Below are positions 60,230-64,000 of a stretch of DNA of 64,000 nucleotides, piece after piece. This stretch comes from Polyangium sp. 15x6 (GTDB lineage: Bacteria > Myxococcota_A > Polyangia > Polyangiales > Polyangiaceae), in NCBI RefSeq assembly GCF_029960785.1, contig NZ_JASBQE010000029.1:62001-126000 (forward strand), written 5' to 3'. A model generated the notes under the pieces. It was not told the DNA's origin, did not search any database, and worked only from the letters and a program-made list of their open reading frames with translations. The position numbers and the translations under genes were made by a program. Position 1 is the stretch's first letter; every line of letters starts with the position of its first letter.

Positions 60230-62578
60230 TCAAGGCGAGGGGGCGCGGTCCGGGGTCACGGTCCGCGCCCACCGCTCGATGGGCCCTCGCTCCGGCGGCG
60301 CGAGGCCGAGCGCGCGGGCGACGAGGTCGTCGAGCGCGTCCTGCTCGGACCGGCGGATGCCCTGATTGCGGGCGCCGAAGTTCTCGGCGAGCGCCTCGAT
60401 TTCCGGGACGAGCTCGGGATGGGCCGGCGCGGGGAGCGCGCGCAGGTGGGTGATCTTCACCTGCGGCATTCCCTGCCGGGCGTCGCGGTGCCGCATGTAA
60501 TGGTAGAAGCGAACGGGGCTCGCGTTGAGCCAGCCGAGCAGGAACGCCGCGCTCCATTGATCGTCGGAGAAACCCGCGAGGATCGAATTCCGGAAGGCGA
60601 GGCCGTCGGACAGCGCGACCATCGGGAAGCGGGCCGTCTGGCGGATGAGGAGGCGCACGGCGAGCCATTCGACGTCCTTGCGAAAGCGACCGGCGAAATC
60701 GGTGGGATCGCAATAAAGGCGCGGAGGACGCCGGGAAAACGGCTCGATGTCGCCGCCCACGCGCAGGCCGATCTGGAAACGCCCGTCGGGCGCCTCGCGC
60801 TCGTGCAGGTGCCGGACGTCGTCGCCGTTGCTCTGAAAACCCCGCTCGCCGAAGAGGTGCGGCGGGAGCTTCGGCAGGGCCGAGAGTTTTTCGAGGAGGG
60901 CCTTCGTCTCGGCGTCGAGGTCCGAGCGCGAAAGCGGCCAGGCGAGGGCCGTGCCCAGCGAGGTTTTTTCGTTTCGGCGCGTGGAGAGCAGGCCCATGCT
61001 CGGCTGAAAGACGCCTTCGAAGGCGTCCCCGAAATCGGGCAGCTCGTCGTCGCACGCGCAGAGCACGTCGTGCGCGCGGCGCGAGGGCTCGTAGCCGCCG
61101 AGGTCGGACATCGACGTGGGCAAGACGAGCCCGAGCCGACCTCCGGGACGGAGCATGCGGGCGCACTGGTGGACGAAGAGGCCCTGCAGATTGCGATATC
61201 CCGCGAAGGCGGGATTCGTGCGTCGATAGAATTCGCGAAGATCGTCCGCGAGGGGCTGCGCGGCGCGGCCGGCGTACGAGACCCAGGGCGGGTTTCCCAC
61301 GAAAGCGTCGAAGCCGCCGCGGCCGAAGACCTCGGGCAGCTCGATGTGCCAGTGAAACGGAGAGCGGGTGGTCGCGAGCGCCGCGGCCTCGGCTTCGAGC
61401 TCGGCGACGCCCTCGCCGGCGAGATGACGCGTGGCGAGATCGGGCAGGGCGGCGAGGCGTTCTTTCTGGGCTTCTTTCTCCGAGGCGAAATGCGCGGAGA
61501 GCAGGGCATGGCTCACGGTGCGGAGCGGCGCGATGGCACGATCGGCTTCGGCGAGGTGGTCCGGATCGGCCGTCTCGAAAAAACGTCGCCGCACTGCCGC
61601 GGCCTCGGCCAGGCGTTCGCGTACCAGCGCGGGGGAGACGTCTTCGAGCTCCTCGCGCCCGAGGCCCACGAGCGAATCCCCGTGGCGCAGGCTGGCTTCG
61701 AGGAACGAAAATGGATGCGTCTTCGGCGCCGTGAGCAGCCACAGCGAGACGCGGGCCAGGTCCACGGCGATGGGATTGCGATCCACGCCGTACAGGCAAA
61801 CCTCGGCGACGCGCCTCCGCGCGTGGGATTGCGGGTCCTCGTCGGGCGGCGCGTCCGTGGGCATTCCTGCGCGCTCCCAGGCGGCGACGAGGCGATCGGC
61901 GAGCCACCGACAAACCTGCACGAGAAACGCGCCCGCGCCCATGGCGGGATCGCAGACCGAGAGGCCGAGAATCTCTTCGGGGCTCGCGTCCGGGCGCACG
62001 AGCGGAGCAAGCGTGCGCTCGACCATGATCCGCGTGAGGAGAGGCGAGGTGTAATGGGCGCCGAGGCGGCGTCGCTCCTCGGAAAAACCCATCAGGGTCT
62101 CGTAGACGGTGCCGAGATGCTCGACGTCGAGGTCGGCGTAGACGAGGCGCTCGCCCGCGGCGAGGAGGAGTTTGTCGAGGATACGCAGGACGACGGCGTC
62201 GGAGAGCGGCCCTTCGAGGAAGGGATACGCGTCCGCGTCGAAGAGCGAGCCGCACCGGGCAGGGCTCGGGGGCGGAGTTTGTCCGATGGTGCCTTCGTGA
62301 AGACGGCGAAACAGGGCGAGGATACGCGGCCAGGCGTCGTGACGATCGGCGAGCGAGGCGCGGTCGGCCGCGCTGAGCTCGGCGTGGAGGGCGCCGAGGT
62401 CGTCGCCTGGAATGAGCCCGCGCGACGACGCGAAAAGGACGACGACGAGGCGCAGGATCGCGCTCACGAGCCCCGCGGCGTCCGCTCCCGGAAATCCGGA
62501 GGCGAGCTCGCGCAGGGCGAGGGGGGCCTGTTCTCGCAAAACGCCCGCGCCTCGGGCCGCCTTCACGTTCTCCGTCAC
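60230..62578 (-). CDS. N6-adenine DNA methylase, Eco57I/type II-like
   Basis: The 782-aa protein has the SAM motif DPAMGAGAFL (D210) and the catalytic NPPW (429-432), as in N6-adenine methylases of the Eco57I/BREX-PglX kind. The LGAHYTSPLLTRIMVE block before the SAM motif is also typical. The GTG start at 62578 overlaps the stop of the upstream secreted-protein gene (GTGA). I see no PD-(D/E)xK-type nuclease motif, and the N-terminal 200 residues are shorter than in fused restriction enzymes, so it may be a modification-only or truncated protein. The C-terminal 300 residues resemble a target-recognition domain. No partner nuclease is visible in the window. Confidence 0.85.
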   Translation of the reverse strand: MTENVKAARGAGVLREQAPLALRELASGFPGADAAGLVSAILRLVVVLFASSRGLIPGDDLGALHAELSAADRASLADRHDAWPRILALFRRLHEGTIGQTPPPSPARCGSLFDADAYPFLEGPLSDAVVLRILDKLLLAAGERLVYADLDVEHLGTVYETLMGFSEERRRLGAHYTSPLLTRIMVERTLAPLVRPDASPEEILGLSVCDPAMGAGAFLVQVCRWLADRLVAAWERAGMPTDAPPDEDPQSHARRRVAEVCLYGVDRNPIAVDLARVSLWLLTAPKTHPFSFLEASLRHGDSLVGLGREELEDVSPALVRERLAEAAAVRRRFFETADPDHLAEADRAIAPLRTVSHALLSAHFASEKEAQKERLAALPDLATRHLAGEGVAELEAEAAALATTRSPFHWHIELPEVFGRGGFDAFVGNPPWVSYAGRAAQPLADDLREFYRRTNPAFAGYRNLQGLFVHQCARMLRPGGRLGLVLPTSMSDLGGYEPSRRAHDVLCACDDELPDFGDAFEGVFQPSMGLLSTRRNEKTSLGTALAWPLSRSDLDAETKALLEKLSALPKLPPHLFGERGFQSNGDDVRHLHEREAPDGRFQIGLRVGGDIEPFSRRPPRLYCDPTDFAGRFRKDVEWLAVRLLIRQTARFPMVALSDGLAFRNSILAGFSDDQWSAAFLLGWLNASPVRFYHYMRHRDARQGMPQVKITHLRALPAPAHPELVPEIEALAENFGARNQGIRRSEQDALDDLVARALGLAPPERGPIERWARTVTPDRAPSP

Positions 62579-63429
62579 AGTTTCTCGCAATGGACGAGCT
62601 CGATCCAGGGGAGCGCCGCCTCGCTCGCGTCCGTCTCCGCTGGGCTCGTGGACGTGTCGTTTCGCGCATACCCGGTCGCGGCGCCGTTGCTCACGAGCCC
62701 GATGCCGTGGGAGGTCGTGGCGAGCGAGACCTCGCCTCCGTGAATATGCGTGCGCGGGGTCGCGCTCGAAAGAGGTTCGCCGCCGAACGAGAGATCCGGA
62801 GGCGCGTCTTTCGGCAGGCCCACGACGAGCCGGCCTTGCGTCGCGGCGGCCTGCTGGAAGCCCGTGGGGCACTTGGGGCCGTCGTAAAAGATCTGCATGC
62901 CTTTCGGCAAAGGTTTGACCCCGGCGACGGGCTCCGCGAGCTTCTTGCACGCGAGGAGCTGTACGTAAGGCAAACCCGTGGTCGATTCCTCGGAGGTCGT
63001 CGCGAATTCGACCGTGCCGGCCGCGGCGACGCCCTGGTTGCCGCCGCCCGGGGCGCCCGCATACGTGATGGGGACGAGGTCGAACGTCGCATGCACGCCG
63101 TGCGTGTGGGGCCGCTCTTCGCCGCTGAGGAGCGGCTCGCCCACGGTCGTGCCGCCCGACGCGTCGGCGATCGTCGGCAAGATCGTTCGTCCGGCCGCGG
63201 CCTTGTACGGCTCCCATCCGCTCGGGCAGGCGGGTACCTGGAAAAACCCGATCGTATTCGTGGGCAATGCGTCGCCGCGCGCCCCGGGGCCGCCGCCCGC
63301 GCTGCCGCCGCCGCTCCCGCCGCTTCCATTCCCGCCGGCGCCCTCCGATGCTCCGCCGGTCGTCGAGACCGAGCCGGCCGCGCAAGCGGTGACGAGGGCG
63401 ATCGCCGCGATCGTGGCCACGCTTTTCAT
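62575..63429 (-). CDS. Tail-collar-like lipoprotein
   Basis: The ATG at 63429 overlaps the previous gene's stop by four bases. The 284-aa product has a lipobox (ALVTAC, Cys about 16), a Gly-rich tether and two tandem repeats of a domain. Each repeat has a CPSGWEPYKAAAGRTIL or CPTGFQQAAATQGRLVV opening, then G(E)PL followed by HTHG or HIHG, and a closing LPYVQLLAC or LPWIELVHC. This resembles phage tail-collar/microcystin-dependent protein modules (P-GW, GRF, HxHx). Function is unknown. Confidence 0.75.
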   Translation of the reverse strand: MKSVATIAAIALVTACAAGSVSTTGGASEGAGGNGSGGSGGGSAGGGPGARGDALPTNTIGFFQVPACPSGWEPYKAAAGRTILPTIADASGGTTVGEPLLSGEERPHTHGVHATFDLVPITYAGAPGGGNQGVAAAGTVEFATTSEESTTGLPYVQLLACKKLAEPVAGVKPLPKGMQIFYDGPKCPTGFQQAAATQGRLVVGLPKDAPPDLSFGGEPLSSATPRTHIHGGEVSLATTSHGIGLVSNGAATGYARNDTSTSPAETDASEAALPWIELVHCEKL

Positions 63430-63872
63430 TGCTTGACGCATGCGATCACCTGCACGAAAGGAAGGCCCGACACACCCGGGTCGGTGGTCCCTGCAATGGC
63501 GTACGTTTGCGCCTGCGCCCCCGACTGGTTGCTCCCGTCGGCGGCCGCGATCGCCTTCGAGGGCAGGACGATCTCCCCCGCATAGTCGTGGGTGTGCGTG
63601 CGATCCTCGCGGTCTCCGAGCGGCTCGCCGACCTGCACGCCGACATCCTTGCCCTCGGCGACCGCCACGACGAGACGTCCCTCGATGTTCGGCGCGGGGG
63701 CCCATCCAGGGGGACAAACACCACCTTCGACGTGAGCCACCATGCCGGGCGGCACACCATCTTCCTCCACGGGCTCCCCGGACGCGCTCCGGCTCGCGAC
63801 GAGCCCGAGGCCAAGACCGAGGCCGAGGAGCAGAAACCTTCCTGTCGTCGTACCCGAGATTGGTTTGTGCAT
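63426..63872 (-). CDS. Secreted single-domain tail-collar-like protein
   Basis: The start is the ATG at 63872 (MHKPISGTTTGR). A hydrophobic stretch (FLLLGLGLGLGLVASRSASG) serves as signal. The remaining 110 residues have the same layout as each half of the downstream lipoprotein: CPPGWAPAPNIEGRLVVAV, VGEPLGDREDRTHTHD and LPFVQVIAC. It is thus a one-domain paralogue. Its stop overlaps the next start (ATGA). No good ribosome site is seen at the start. Confidence 0.75.
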   Translation of the reverse strand: MHKPISGTTTGRFLLLGLGLGLGLVASRSASGEPVEEDGVPPGMVAHVEGGVCPPGWAPAPNIEGRLVVAVAEGKDVGVQVGEPLGDREDRTHTHDYAGEIVLPSKAIAAADGSNQSGAQAQTYAIAGTTDPGVSGLPFVQVIACVKQ

Positions 63873-63917
63873 GTGCGAGGGGTATCGACCCGCTCCGGCG
63901 GCGTCAACGGGTAGCGT

Positions 63918-64000
63918 ATGACGCACCGCTCCCGTGTCCGGCTTCTCCGCGTCGACGTCCCTTCCATTTTTCCCATCGATCCCGTGCCTTTTGAGATAGG
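63918..64000 (+). CDS. Possible start of a gene running off the window
   Basis: From ATG 63918 the frame stays open to the window end (MTHRSRVRLLRVDVPSIFP...), divergent from the tail-collar-like gene. Only a weak GGGTAG-like site precedes it, and 27 codons are too few to identify a family. Confidence 0.3.
   Translation, partial: MTHRSRVRLLRVDVPSIFPIDPVPFEI

Overview
The window looks like chromosomal DNA of a large-genome, high-GC myxobacterium, most likely of the Sorangium/Polyangium kind (order Polyangiales). This is inferred from very strong G/C use at third codon positions, two Ser/Thr kinase plus TPR modules, an FHA-type sigma-54 activator, MopE-like and Cys-rich lipoproteins, and many secreted proteins with Gly/Ser-rich linkers. 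No rRNA, tRNA or CRISPR array was seen.

0-13 kb: the end of a Cys-rich secreted protein, a 12-copy 43-bp tandem array, a KamA-type radical SAM enzyme divergent from a TPR/metallopeptidase protein, a helical hypothetical, a kinase/TPR module, a propeller-like hypothetical, an M1-type zinc peptidase lipoprotein and a small secreted protein. 13-21 kb: a minus-strand alpha-glucan/maltodextrin locus with outer-membrane porin, alpha-amylase lipoprotein, ABC ATPase, a fused binding-protein/permease and a second permease. 21-25 kb: a GT39-like membrane enzyme coupled to a BtpA-family protein, and a divergent pair of membrane-anchored hypotheticals.

25-37 kb is visibly less GC-rich. Single 60-base lines that I counted give 32/60, 37/60 and 30/60 G+C, against 47/60 in a typical host gene. 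It holds a LysR regulator, a 2Fe-2S/FAD reductase and a di-iron membrane hydroxylase with a perfect dyad operator candidate; a metallophosphoesterase; a cyclase-family enzyme; an orphan phage tail-spike-like beta-helix protein; a remnant of a tyrosine recombinase; a rifampin phosphotransferase with its own promoter and an operator-like dyad; a short second set of 43-bp repeats; and two hypotheticals. I read this as an accessory region assembled by transfer.

37-64 kb returns to host-like sequence: a conserved hypothetical, VanW protein, Old Yellow Enzyme, a VIT/double-VWA protein, a sigma-54 activator with an altered GAFTGA loop, a second kinase/TPR module followed by a MopE-like beta-helix lipoprotein, a DUF3604 protein, a PAS histidine kinase, a CE2-like esterase lipoprotein, and an end-to-end overlapping set of two tail-collar-like secreted proteins and an N6-adenine DNA methylase.

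The best candidates for something new are the MalE-MalF fusion within a complete glucan locus, the translational coupling of secreted tail-collar-like proteins to a DNA methylase, the LysR/reductase/hydroxylase unit, and the 43-bp repeat family found at two loci.
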